From Apostichopus japonicus (Eukaryota; Echinodermata; Holothuroidea; Aspidochirotida; Stichopodidae), in contig NC_092572.1 of assembly GCF_037975245.1 (NCBI RefSeq), forward strand, positions 558,001-622,000: DNA of 64,000 nucleotides. Direction: 5' to 3'. The notes beneath the pieces are model-generated. The model was not told the DNA's origin. It saw nothing but the letters and a program-made list of their open reading frames with translations, and searched no databases. The position numbers and the translations under genes are program-made. Below are positions 1 to 20,959 of this stretch, piece by piece (positions within the stretch are counted from its first letter, which is position 1; every line of letters starts with the position of its first letter).

Positions 1-455
1 TAGGGTGTATACATATATGAGTGCCTAACTGTATTAGTATCTCACTATTATTTAACATATAGGGTGTGTACATACCCCAGTGGCACACCATTATTGAACA
101 CATAGGGTGTGTACATATATCAGTGCCTCACTGTATTAGTATCTCACTGTTATTGGACATATATGGTGTGTACATATACCAATGGCACACTAATATTGAA
201 CATATAGGGTGTGTACATATACAATTGGCACACTATTATTAAACATAAAGGGTGTGCATATATACCAATGGCACACTATTATTGAACATATAGAGTGTGT
301 ACATATATCAGTGTCTCACTGTTTTAGTGTCTCACTATTATTGAACTATTGGGGTGTGTATATTTTCCAGAGGCCCACTATTATTGACCACATAGGATGT
401 ACACATATATCCATGCCTCATTGTTACTGAACACATAGGGTGTGCCAATGGGTCA
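1..455. repeat. Minisatellite, units of about 42-60 bp
   Basis: About ten degenerate units carry GGGTGTGTACATATA followed by CACTATTATTGAACATA. Long and short units alternate. It runs off the left edge. Confidence 0.85.
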
Positions 456-752
456 GTACTCACTATATATTTCGTATATATGAGTTACAAACGATGACAT
501 TAATTATACTTTTACACAAAAGAACAACTTAATTGCTTTGACTACGACCGAGACCAGCCGACTTATAAGACTAAAAACTTATGTGTTGGAGTATTAAAAT
601 GAGATGTACTACACTAACAAATGCGTGTTATTTTCACTACCTAAAAATGATTTCATCCCTCCCAGAATTGATATACAAACGAAGGCACATACATGAATTC
701 AAGAGTAGATGTAATACGTAACCTATTTAATAAAAACAGTATCAAAACTTAC

Positions 753-807
753 CCTGCCCAGGAACGAGCGGGAACGCGAAAACCAGTAAAATACAAGACA
801 CAAACAT
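753..807 (-). CDS. Gene Z: isolated first coding exon (signal peptide), gene runs off the left edge
   Basis: The minus strand reads MFVSCILLVFAFPLVPGQ and then a phase-1 donor GTAAGT. Length (55 nt versus 58), phase and hydrophobic profile match exon 1 of gene C. It lies 7.8 kb downstream of gene A, in the same orientation and with similar spacing to the other members. I infer a further member of the cluster starting here, with its other exons left of base 1. With one exon only, any secreted or membrane protein remains possible. Confidence 0.5.
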
Positions 808-809
808 CT

Positions 810-3760
810 TATCTACAATCTTCAGTGCTTTTCAGTTGGTGAACATCTACGATGAGATACTGTAAGTAAACCGTTGGAACAGCGTGTGAGATGAACGAAG
901 TGATGTACCACCTTATTCCAAACCTTATCCCAAACCTTATCTTTGATATACAGATATACAGACTAAGACAATTAATCTAGCGAATCGTTTAAGGAAATAT
1001 TCAACACAAATTAAGAGAACTTGTATTTTGAATGAATTTATGATGTTGATTCACCAGTTTGAAATGTAACAGATATTTGCAACAAGCTTTGAAAAGGCGT
1101 TACAAGGTATTGGCGGTAGACACATCTATTCAATGGCGATGAAAATCAGATAAAATACAAACAAAACTCGTACAAAGGTCGTTAATGGAGATCTGTAATT
1201 GTTTGCGCCAAATCAAACCGACAATAACGGTTACGATGGAAGACTCCCAACAATGTGGTTATTTGAATGTGCGGTATAGCATCAAGGAAGGAGGGAGGGT
1301 GTTTTCAAGTTCAGTTAAACTGTACATGTCTGATGCTCGGACGCTTTCATGTCATATAATAAGAATATACAAAATACTAAAAGTGTTCCATTTGTACACT
1401 TTTCAACGCTTTATATGTGGTGTTAAGTATTCATTAGTATGCATCATTTCACCTCTATTGTTCTGTTGTAGGGTTTGGGGAGGGGATAAGGGAGGAGGCT
1501 TATGGATCCGCTCCTGCATCTTGATTTTAGCTTAATACGAGATGAAATAATCATTACAAACACACACAAGTTTGCCTATTTTAACTGTTTACAGTGATAC
1601 AAATAAAAAAAAAAAAACAATAAAGAAATTATGTGACTTAATTTGGAGAACGCATGTTGAAGTGACCGCTGCATATTTGGTTTGGACTTGGTAAACTACC
1701 ATATGGGTTTAACGTTCTCTTCATCATGACGTCATCCGCCCAATAGTAGTGCTCCATCACGGTGGCAGTAGAAGAATCCAAGTCTTGATCACGTGTTATC
1801 GACTAGTCAAATCTACATTGCTTTATATCTCCACACGTGTTTTCCATCGTAAATTGTTCAGATGGAGAGAGACTTGATTGGTATGGCGCCACCAATTTGG
1901 ATCATGCAGACTTAGCGTTCTGATAGTCTGTGTGGGTTTTGCTATAGAGCTATAAAGCTCCAGGGTTTTGCCGCGGCTGTATAGAGCTACAGCTAATGCT
2001 TCAGTTTCCCATGAGGAATTAACATTCATTTTCCCCATTTGTAAACAGCTGATTGTGTTTGAACAGTAATGTCATACAACCGATTAACGCTAGACATACA
2101 GCAGTGTTGAGATACCTTGGCACAGTTTACATAGTACTAGTGGTTCGGTATGACAATGGACAAAAATGATGTAAGAAAAGAATAAATACATTCATCAATT
2201 CCAAACGTCTCTAATAATAATATTAATGAAACTTAATAATTTATAACTGCTATACGTAGTTAAGCCATGTAATGTACATATATCACATACTCGATGTTTC
2301 TGGATGTTTTAGCATCATGTTCAAATCCCTTTGTATTTAATATGAATTTTCTGTATTTTATCTTTACAGTGCAAAGATTCTCGCATATTGGCTTATTCAT
2401 CTGCTTCCTGTCTAGGTTACGTCCGTTGATTTCTTCAAATAGAAACTGCTTCACATCTGCGCAATATTTTATATCTTTTCATCGTTTTCGTTTTCTGTCT
2501 GCGAGGACTAACTTAAGGGAATATGTAAACAGCACCATCATTACGGTAGAGCGCCACGTTTCAATTGTCTGTAACCTTCATGAATTTAACCTTGTGATTT
2601 GATTGAGTCTCACATACATTAAACTCTGTCTTTGTCCTTCTCCAGTTTATTCCCTACCCCGTTCCTTTAATCCTCCCTTTGTCCCTCCACTGTTTATCTC
2701 CTACCCTCTCCTCTTCCCCTGTTGCTTTGCTGTCTTCATCCCTTGTCTACTATCCCCTTACATCTCTCTCATTGTGTTCACCGTGCTTATTAACCTGTCT
2801 GTATTCTGTGCGTGTTTTTGTCCCTTCTGTTACCTTTACTTGTCATTTAGCCTCTGAAGAAGATCCTGCTAGGATCGAAACGTCAGGCCAACTTACTTTT
2901 ACACATTCTATTACACAGGCTCTCTAGTGGATAAGCAATTTGCTAACAGTTCTATTTTATATTGATACATTAAAATACATAGAACAATGTTTTGACTCAC
3001 CACCCTATAAATATTCATAGGTAATTACAACCAATTATAGGGTCGTGTCTCATATTTCACCTATTAAATCGCTAAGGTCTTACCTAGCTTGATTCATTTT
3101 CTTTTGCATTTCTCTAGGTCGTAACAATTACCACGTACATCTTCCTTGATATAAATGATTGGCTGATGATTATTACTTTGTGCGGGTGTTTCTTCATTTT
3201 AAATTTCAATCTACTGTTGCAATCTTGAATAGTTTACCCCTTCAGCGTTTACTGATGGTTTTCAACAGTAGTGTGTTTAATTCGTATGTATTGATTTTTA
3301 AAATTCAAATCAACTTTGAAAAGATCCAAAACAGAACGATATATTTTTGAAATCAGAATTCTTTCTTTCATTTTCCTGACAAAAATATGGAAGGTAGAAA
3401 AATATCTTAAAAACGACATTTAGGAGTTGAAAACATGACTAAGATGGTTATGTTATATGCATATGTATATATCAAGAAAGTATATCGACATTACAACTAT
3501 AATATTAATGGTCAATGTTTGCCTTTGATGAGAAGTGTCTTTGATGAGCCTTTGCCTTTGATGAGAAGTGTCATTATCATCTACATTGATTACAACATCC
3601 AATATTGCTAACTGATTGATAAAGAACTCTTTCTCCCTTTTACGAAGTAACACTCAATAAATCACTTTCGATTTGTGCTCAAGTGTTTATCTGATACAAT
3701 CCAGTTCACGACTGATATTAACATAGCAATACTCTTTTCATGTGGGACTGCATGCTGCTT
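810..3760. other. Intergenic DNA, no gene seen
   Basis: Open frames here are short, have no recognisable domain and lack splice-site support. The stretch 2600-2860 is pyrimidine-rich and precedes the hammerhead-like motif at 2850-2888, so it may be the end of a degraded Penelope-like element. Nothing else was identified. Confidence 0.5.
2850..2888 (+). ncRNA. Hammerhead-ribozyme-like motif, minimal form with two-base-pair helix III
   Basis: Stem I is GCCT (850-853 of the 2 kb line) with AGGC (2885-2888). The core is CTGAAGA at 2854-2860. Stem II is GATCC/GGATC around TGCTA. GAAA is at 2877-2880, and C-G-T-C gives a GUC cleavage triplet at 2882-2884. Helix III is just ACGT, self-complementary with no loop, as in minimal hammerheads of Penelope-like elements that act as dimers. 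One extra A between the core and stem II departs from consensus, so activity is doubtful. Confidence 0.5.
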
Positions 3761-3767
3761 ATCCAGC

Positions 3768-3992
3768 ATATAACTAACATAAGTAATATAATTAGTATAA
3801 CTAATATAAGTAATATAACTAGTATAACTAATATAACTAATATAACTAGTATAACTAATATAACTAGTATAACTAATATAACTACTATAACTAATATAAC
3901 TAGTATAACTAGTATGACTAATATAACTAACATAACTAATAAAACCAATAAAACTAATATAACTAATAAAACTAATACAACTAATATAACAT
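3768..3992. repeat. 9-bp minisatellite (ATAACTAAT-type)
   Basis: About 25 units of variants of ATAACTAAT, ATAACTAGT and ATAAGTAAT. The period is divisible by three, which explains the open frames (Asn-Ile-Thr repeats one way, Val-Ile-Leu the other). They are not genes. Confidence 0.9.
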
Positions 3993-4439
3993 AGTCGTGT
4001 TATTTCTAGGAATATCGGTCATTCTGACAAAGTGATCCCGTAGATAATTTAACAGACTATTGGTTGATGAGTTGGCATTACCCTGAATGAGATCGCAAGA
4101 CATCAAATAACATGAATGATTTATTTAAAAAAAAATAAGTAAGGACAATCAGCTGCGTTTGTATTATCAGTAATGGCGAGCAGAAATAATGAAAACTAAC
4201 GCAATGAGTTTTGATGAAGTTTGTTTTATTTTCTCTTTCTTCAAGTGACGTCACAGACGTAACCATTAAACAATGATGTCATTAACCATTCACTGTACTT
4301 GGAGGCCTTGCAGCCTATCGTAGTAAAAGATACTATGTTGTTGTTGAGTCATATTCCCATACTGCTGACTACATGGGTGAACATTGGCGCATTAAAACCT
4401 ATACAAATCTATAATATATGTATAATGTATGTTTTTTTA

Positions 4440-7030
4440 TTAACTAATAGTTTTAATTGCTTCTGACTCAATATATTCATTGTTTTATTTAGGCTTTACC
4501 CATAATACATATTCCATTCATATAATAAACATAATCATGGTCCATAAATTCCAGTTGTATAAATTTAATGTTTAATTTGTAGATAAACACCTAATACCTA
4601 TTCCATTCATATAATAAACATGTTCATGGTACACAGAGTCCTGTTGTATATATTCAGTGTTTTATTAAGGCTATACCCATAATACATATTCCATTTATAT
4701 ATTACACATGTTCATGGTACATAGATTCCTGTTGTATAAATTTAGTGTTTTATTTAGGCTTTACCCCTAATACATATTCCATTCATACATTATACATGTG
4801 TACATATATAGATTCCAGTTGTATATTTTCAGTGTTTTATTAAGGCTACACCCCTAATACATATTCCATTCATATAATACACATGTTCATGGTACATAGA
4901 TTCCAGTAGTATATATTCAGTGTATTATTAAGGCTATACCCCTAATGCATATTCCATTCATATATAATACACATGTTCATGGTACATAAATTCCAGTTGT
5001 ATAAATTTAGTGTTTTATTTAGGCTTTACCCCTAATACATATTCCATTCATATATAATACACATGTTCATGGTACATAAATTTCAGTTGTATAAATTTAG
5101 TGTTTAATTTAGGCTTTACCCCTAATATATATTCCATACATGTAATACACATGCTCATGTTACATAAATTCCAGTTGTATAAATTTAGTGTTTAATTTAG
5201 GCTATACCCCTAATACATATTCCATTCATATAATACACATATTCATGGTACATAGATTCCAGTAGTATATATTCAGTGTTTCAGTAAGGCTATACCCCTA
5301 ATACATATTCCATTCATATAATACACATGTTCATAGTACATTAATTCCAGATGTATATATTCAGTTGTTTATGTAAGTTATACCTCTAATACATATTCCA
5401 TTTATATAATACACATATTCACGGTACATATATTCCAGTTGTACATATTTAGTGTTTAATTTAGGCTGTACACATAATAAATATTCCATTCATATAATAA
5501 ACATAATCATGGTCCATAAATTCCAGTTGTATAAATTTAATGTTTAATTTGTAGATAAACACCTAATACCTATTCCATTCATATAATAAACATGTTCATG
5601 GTACACAGAGTCCTGTTGTATATATTCAGTGTTTTATTAAGGCTATACCCATAATACATATTCCATTTATATATTACACATGTTCATGGTACATAGATTC
5701 CTGTTGTATAAATTTAGTGTTTTATTTAGGCTTTACCCCTAATACATATTCCATTCATACATTATACATGTGTACATATATAGATTCCAGTTGTATATTT
5801 TCAGTGTTTTATTAAGGCTACACCCCTAATACATATTCCATTCATATAATACACATGTTCATGGTACATAGATTCCAGTAGTATATATTCAGTGTATTAT
5901 TAAGGCTATACCCCTAATGCATATTCCATTCATATATAATACACATGTTCATGGTACATAAATTCCAGTTGTATAAATTTAGTGTTTTATTTAGGCTTTA
6001 CCCCTAATACATATTCCATTCATATATAATACACATGTTCATGGTACATAAATTTCAGTTGTATAAATTTAGTGTTTAATTTAGGCTTTACCCCTAATAT
6101 ATATTCCATACATGTAATACACATGCTCATGTTACATAAATTCCAGTTGTATAAATTTAGTGTTTAATTTAGGCTATACCCCTAATACATATTCCATTCA
6201 TATAATACACATATTCATGGTACATAGATTCCAGTAGTATATATTCAGTGTTTCAGTAAGGCTATACCCCTAATACATATTCCATTCATATAATACACAT
6301 GTTCATAGTACATTAATTCCAGATGTATATATTCAGTTGTTTATGTAAGTTATACCTCTAATACATATTCCATTTATATAATACACATATTCACGGTACA
6401 TATATTCCAGTTGTACATATTTAGTGTTTAATTTAGGCTGTACACATAATGCCTATACCATTCATATAATACACATGTTCATAGTACATTAATTTCAGTT
6501 GTATTTATTCAGTGTTTTATTAAGGCTATACCCCTAATACATATTCCATTCATTCATTATACATGTTTACATAGATTCCAGTAGTAAATATTCAGTGTTT
6601 TATTAAGGCTATACCCCTAATACATAAATTCCATGTTCACAGTACATAGATTCCAGTAGTATATATTCAGTGTTTTAGTAAGGCTATACCCCTAATACAT
6701 ATTCCATTCATATAATACACATGTTCCTTGTACATAGATTCCAGAAGTATATATTTAGTGTTTTATTAAGGCTATACCCCCTACTACATATTCCATTCAT
6801 TTAATACACATGTTCATGGTACATAGATTCCAGTAGTATATATTCAGTGTTTTATATAGGGTATACCCTATTACATATTCCATTTATATAATACACATGT
6901 TCATGCTACATATATTACAGTTATATGGATTTAGTCTTTAATTTAGGCTATATCCATAATACCTATACCATTCATATAATACACATGCTTATGGTGCATA
7001 GATTCCAGTTGTATATGTTCAGTCTTTTGT
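4440..7030. repeat. Long tandem array of about 80-95-bp units with a 972-bp higher-order duplication
   Basis: Units carry CTAATACATATTCCATTCAT, ACACATGTTCATGGTACATA, TTCCAGTTGTATA and AGTGTTTTATTAAGGCTATA. The block around 4500-5471 is repeated at an offset of exactly 972 bp (5472-6443). I saw no mismatch where I compared them, while units within a block differ from each other. Confidence 0.9.
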
Positions 7031-7039
7031 TTATTCATG

Positions 7040-8610
7040 ATACATGGATAGAGTTGTAGTCGTCATATAGTTAACCCTGTGCCCCTACATTCCCGTCCAA
7101 AACAAAATGTTGAATCAATAATAACGTAAGGAAAGCTCCCCTACAAATATCACGCACGAGATACTATGCTTACTAAAAGATATACACATAAGTAGTATGT
7201 GTTTGAATGAACTCACGCATTAAATTAACTGTACAGTACTGTACGTAATACATTGACTTTATTTTCACTTTCATAATGTTGTTCGATGAGCCTTAGTTAC
7301 ATAAGTACTGAATCGTGACACAGGACAAACGAAACGTCAATTCTCTTTATTGATTTGCACAGTGTTCAGATAGACTATGTTATGATTATTAATTATGCAT
7401 AGTTTAGAAGAAAATAGAACGGGCCGTGTGTTCTTAAACTACGTGACGTAACACTTGATATAGGATTTGACATAACCATGACATAGTTTGGATTTACAAT
7501 ATTCTCAAATAATTTTGTTGATGAGTTTTCCCTAAATGAGCTTTCAAACGTTTTGGTTTGTTTTAATAATTATTGTAAATTTCCAAAAGAAAGAAACAAA
7601 TTATTATCTTAACTGTTTATAGCATAATTTTGTCAGCACATTTTTTTGCTTGATGACGTAGTGTGCAAAGCAAGAAAGATGGCGTTGTACTTTACATCAT
7701 ACATTTTGCAAGAAATTGTATTCGTGTCATTTCTTTAGTGTTATATAGAGTTGTTATTTTGTACATCAAGGGTTTGACTATTTAACCATTCAACGAGTTG
7801 AATTATCTTTCTATGGTTAAGTTGATCATATTGAAGAAATAGAAGTGTCATTTATAATTTCTTACATCACATTGTACAGATTGAAACTGACAAACTTGAA
7901 ACTATTCTCGTTTATTTGTTATGATCAGCTTCTTCATTTATGGCTACTATGTTTCATTTTCACTTTATTGCCAATAACAATTGGAAGACCATTATGAGGT
8001 CACACAGTTTAAATAGTTGATTTGGAAAGTCCCTCGATCCAAATCCTTCAGATTGTTTTTAAATACAGCCGCTCAATACAGTGAAGAGTCAGTACAATCT
8101 ATACACATATTGAAGTATTCAACTGGATAACAATGGGCCTGACTACACTGTAATGAATAGTGATTGGAGACCCTAGAAGTATTAGTACCATGACCTGTGG
8201 AAATACTTTCAAGCTAAAAACATGTTAGAATTATCAGAGGTCGTTTAGTTGATGAAATACAGCTATACATTATATAATATCTAAACTTAAATCATAGGAC
8301 ACCCAAGGATATCATATATAAAACAAACCATCTTATATCTTCTTTACTGAATGGTTTAGATGTGATCTGTTGTAAGAAAATGGTAATAATTTTACCGTTT
8401 TTACGACGACATTGCCGTAGAGTAACGAGACATAACCGTATGGTCCATCAAGACAGATATTGACAGCGACGCTAGAATATAGATAAGTCAAATACTATTT
8501 AGTCCACATACTGTAAATATTATCCATCGTAGAATAATGTTATCGTGTGACATCATACATCGAGAATGGCTGTTTGATTTCTGGTTGTAAGAGAATGAGT
8601 ATACTAATAA
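7040..8610. other. Intergenic DNA between gene A and gene Z, no gene seen
   Basis: AT-rich sequence without tandem arrays, recognisable domains or paired splice sites. It would contain the 3' UTR of gene A next to 8624, but I found no clear AATAAA on the minus strand near the stop. Confidence 0.5.
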
Positions 8611-8623
8611 ATATTGTAAAAGT

Positions 8624-16700
<8,077 letters not shown>

Positions 16701-16754
16701 CTCCCATCACAATGAACTGCGAACCAAAAGAATTCATTTAATGTCAGAGATAGG

Positions 16755-17095
<341 letters not shown>

Positions 17096-17099
17096 GTAA

Positions 17100-17940
17100 C
17101 TGTGATTACATCATGGCACAAATGTAACAAAATCAATTCACATCATATAGGCCTACATGAGAGATAATTCCTTTGCGTTTCATGCAAAACTTAAAAAACC
17201 TGATTTAATATACTTCTTGTTTCTTTCTCTTTTCAAAATTCTATTCAATATACAATGACAACGGTTAGGGTAGTGTACCTTTAACATTATTGAACAAACT
17301 GTACCCTAACGTGACTTACACTGAACATCTAGTACAAAATATGTCAAATATTTGTTTGCGGATAGCTTTGCAAAATTGCAGTTAAAGTGGTATAGAAATA
17401 AAACACTAAAAAATAGTAAACAACATAACAAATGTTCACTGCAAGAGAGTAATCTCTAAACAGCATTTCCGCAAATAGGCACTGATTTACAAACGAAGCG
17501 ATTCAGATTTGGTAATATGATTGAAATATTACATCATGTAATAATTCAGTTCTACTCACGTAATGATACCGAGCTGAATGTTCATTGTAATTAGTATTTC
17601 CAAATACAACCTGAAGAGCAGCAAATTTCAGTTACAGCTTTATTTCCTCGATCACTGATATCTAAAAGGTCGTGTGACATCGATTGTACATGTTCTTCTT
17701 AATTCACTATACAAACGTTTGTGTAGCACGAAATTTTATGTGATAGTGATGGCGTTCTTCCACTTAAAGTTGAATTCTCAATGCAAGAAAAAACTAACCG
17801 ATACGTCCAACGATAAAGTAAAGGGCAAATCATCCTTGGAAATTTATATCGTTCTTTTGTTGGAGAAGCCTTTTGCACTGTTTAATGTGAATTTACACTG
17901 AATTCTTATTACGAAACGATTATCCCTCGATCATTCTGCT
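17100..17940. other. Sequence between genes B and A, one candidate exon only
   Basis: Apart from the candidate exon 17560-17610 I see no gene, array or mobile element here. Confidence 0.4.
17560..17610 (-). CDS. Candidate orphan exon with strong splice sites
   Basis: The acceptor TTGCTGCTCTTCAG and donor GTGAGTAG frame 51 nt that in phase 0 read VVFGNTNYNEHSARYHY. It lies 0.9 kb upstream of gene A's transmembrane exon and could be a 5' exon of A or an alternative 3' exon of B. It shares SARYH with another candidate exon at 41588-41662. I assign no function. Confidence 0.3.
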
Positions 17941-17942
17941 TA

Positions 17943-18945
17943 AGCGACAGTCCTGCATTAGCGACAGTCCTGCATTAGTGACAGTCCTGCATTAGCGACA
18001 GTCCTGCATTAGCGACAGTCCTGCATTAGCGACAGCCCTGCATTAGCGACAGTCCTGCATTAGCGACAGTCCTGCATTAGCGACAGTCCTGCATTAGCGA
18101 CAGTCCTGTATTAGCGACAGTCCTGCTGAGCGACAGTTCTGCAGTAAGCCAATCATGTACCAAGCAAGTCCTGCACGTAGAGGTTCCTTTACTACGAGTC
18201 TTGAGACAGGCGAATCCTGCAGAGAGCGAGTCCTGCAGTAAACGAGTCCTGCAGTAAGTGAATCCTGCAAGTAGAGATTCCTGCAGTTAGCGATTCATTC
18301 AGTTAGTTCATGCAGTAAGCAAATCCTTCACAGAGCGTGTATGTCACCAACGAGTCCTGCAGTAAGCGAATCCTGCAGGTAGCGATTTCAGTAGTAAGTG
18401 AGTCCTGCAGTAAGGGAGCGCTTCCGGCAGTAAGCGAGTCTTGCAGTTAGCGAATCCTGCAGTTAGCGAGTCATGCAGTAAGCTATTCCTGCAGTTAACG
18501 AGCCCTACAGTAAGCGAATCCTGCAGGTAGCGATACCTGCAGTAAGCAAGTATCGCAGTTAGGTGCTATTCCTGCAGTAAGCGAGTCTTGCAGTTAGCGA
18601 TTCCTGCAGTTAGCGAGTCATGCAGTAAGCTATTCCTACAGTTAACGAGTCCTGCAGTAAGCGAATCCTGCAGTAAGCGATTCCTGCAGTAAGCAAGTCG
18701 TGCAGTTAGGAGCTATTACTGCAGTAAGCGAGTATTGCAGTAAGCGAATCCTGCAGGTAACGAGTCCTTCAGTTAGCGATTCCTGCGGTAAGCTATTCCT
18801 GCCGTAAGCGAATCCTGCAGTAAGCAAATCCTGCATAGAGCGAGTCTTGCAGTAAGCGTGATCTGTCACCAACGAATCCTGCAGTAAGCGAGTCCTGCAG
18901 TTACAGTAGCGAGTCCTGCAGTTAGCGATTCCTGCAGAGAGCTTT
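17943..18945. repeat. Compound 16-17-bp minisatellite (AGCGACAGTCCTGCATT, then GTAAGCGAGTCCTGCA)
   Basis: The left 190 bp are regular 17-bp units. The next 800 bp are a diverged relative with PstI-like CTGCAG in most units. Both share TCCTGCA, so they probably descend from one unit. Confidence 0.9.
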
Positions 18946-18949
18946 GTTC

Positions 18950-20070
18950 ACATATGACGAAGACTTCAGCTCTCATAGCTAATTGTACACGGTCATGATA
19001 CGGCTAACTGAAGGTGACATAAATAGCCAACGTGGCAACGCTCTTGTGAAGGGAAGGGCTTAATTATTGAGAACTACAGAGATTTAGAGACACATTACTT
19101 TAATCGTAACGTGTGTAAGTTAAATGAACCGGAAAATTATATGGAGTATGCTACCATTGTAAGCTATAATTAGAAATAGTTAGAAACCATTGTAAGCTAT
19201 CACAATGCTAGTGTTCTCCTTTACAGCTTTCGAAACTGCAGACAGCAGCGCAAAGTACTTTAATGAATCAACCCCCTCTATTATGCTTTAGGATTCTTTA
19301 ACATTTAATTAACTAAGTCACTATGTGTATCATACACGCGAGGTAATCAATGATATTAGACGGGTTCTTTTTAATTAGGGTACAGTCGGGAATAATCGGT
19401 CAGCCATAATATTCGACTGTTGCATTTCTTTCCTGTTTCCTGAGATATATTACAGGAAAATTCTGCCTCAGTGTTTACATTTATCAAAAGAATCCCTCTT
19501 GACTTAATATTTCACCAATTATTTTACCGTTGGTGAAAATGTGCAAATTTGATGTTTCCTATGGCTCTAACATTGTGATTCGTAGTTTCAATGCAATGCT
19601 CTTACTACGGTCTGTAAGAATCCATTGATGGAAGTTAAGTAATAGATCATAGATAAAGATGTTTTCAAGCTAATAATAAAATAACTTATGTATTTATGTA
19701 TTTATTATAATGTAAGTGATTCACATCTAGAATTATTAATTCGTAATATTTCACTTGTTTATTTTATTAGGCCTACAGATCGTTTTGTGTGTAACTTACT
19801 ACGTTTGCCATGCTAATTGGGGATTGCAACATACTCTGTACAGTGCCTATGTAAATGATTCACTAAAATATAGCATAAAGCGTTTTATTATCTAGTCGAT
19901 GGAATGTAAATATTACACTCAACATTTACAGTGCTATAGAAGCATGTAATATATACAAATCGCACAATTTTCGATTCCCTAATGGATTTATTTCCACAGA
20001 TACGATTGCCGGTAGAGGAATCCCGCTACAAGTAAACGAGATATATATGCAACACTTAGGGTATTCAATT
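18950..20070. other. Intergenic DNA, no feature seen
   Basis: AT-rich, without recognisable coding, repeat or RNA features. Confidence 0.4.
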
Positions 20071-20072
20071 TA

Positions 20073-20595
20073 TGGACTTGGATCGGTTGGTAGCAGGTGT
20101 AATCCGTGGTGGACTTGGATCGTTTGGTAGCAGGTGTAGTCCGTGGTGAACTTGGATCGGTTAGTAGCAGGTGTAGTCCGTGGTGGACTTGGATCGTTTG
20201 GTAGCAGGTGTAATCCGTGGTGGACTTGGATCGTTTGGTAGCAGGTGTAATCCGTGGTGGACTTGGATCGGTTGGTAGCAGGTGTAATCCGTGGTGGACT
20301 TGGATCGGTTGGTATCAGGTGTAATCCGTGGTGGACTTGGATCGTTTGGTAGCAGGTGTAATCCGTGGTGGACTTGGATCGGTTGGTAGCAGGTGTAATC
20401 CGTGGTGGACTTGGATCGTTTGGTAGCAGGTGTAATCCGTGGTGGACTTGGATCGGTTGGTAGCAGGTGTAATCCGTGGTGGACTTGGATCGGTTGGTAG
20501 CAGGTGTAATCCGTGGTGGACTTGGATCGTTTGGTAGCAGGTGTAATCCGTGATGGACTTGGATCGTTTGGTAGCAGGTGTAATCCGTGGTACAT
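20073..20595. repeat. 37-bp minisatellite
   Basis: Fourteen near-identical units of ACTTGGATCG, GTTGGTAGCAGG and TGTAATCCGTGGTGG at 37-bp steps. One minus-strand frame stays open for 150 codons, cycling through the three reading frames of the unit. It has no Met-proximal or splice context to suggest a gene. Confidence 0.95.
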
Positions 20596-20731
20596 CTGAT
20601 CCCTTTCTACCAATGAGTGAAGACAGCCACTGTATTGCGTTTACTTCTATGGAGATGTACGTAGCCAGCTTACACCATCTAACATCAATATTCTACATTG
20701 TCCTTTAGTGCAACAAATAGAGTATGCCGTA

Positions 20732-20912
20732 TCGGGATGTGTAGGGTAGTACGAGGACACGTATCGGATTGTAAAGGATTGTATGAGGACACGTATTGGA
20801 ATGTGTAGGATATTACGAGGACACGTATCGGAATGTGTAGGAAAGTACGAGGACACGTATCGGGATGTTTAGGATAGTACGAGGACACATATCGGGATAT
20901 AAAGTGTCGTAT
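20732..20912. repeat. About 31-bp minisatellite
   Basis: Six units of TATCGGGATGTGTAGGATA followed by GTACGAGGACACG. It is unrelated to the adjacent 37-bp array. Confidence 0.85.
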
Positions 20913-20959
20913 GGAAGCTAATAACAGTAGATATTGACTGCCATGTATAACTCCAAACA

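Noticed and set aside
2603..2927. Protein-coding Penelope-like remnant
   Set aside because: The translated frames are low-complexity Ser/Pro/Leu-rich, without reverse-transcriptase or GIY-YIG motifs.
7300..7345. Third hammerhead-like motif (CTGAATC ... GAAACGTC)
   Set aside because: The core is CTGAATC rather than CTGANGA, and no stem II forms.
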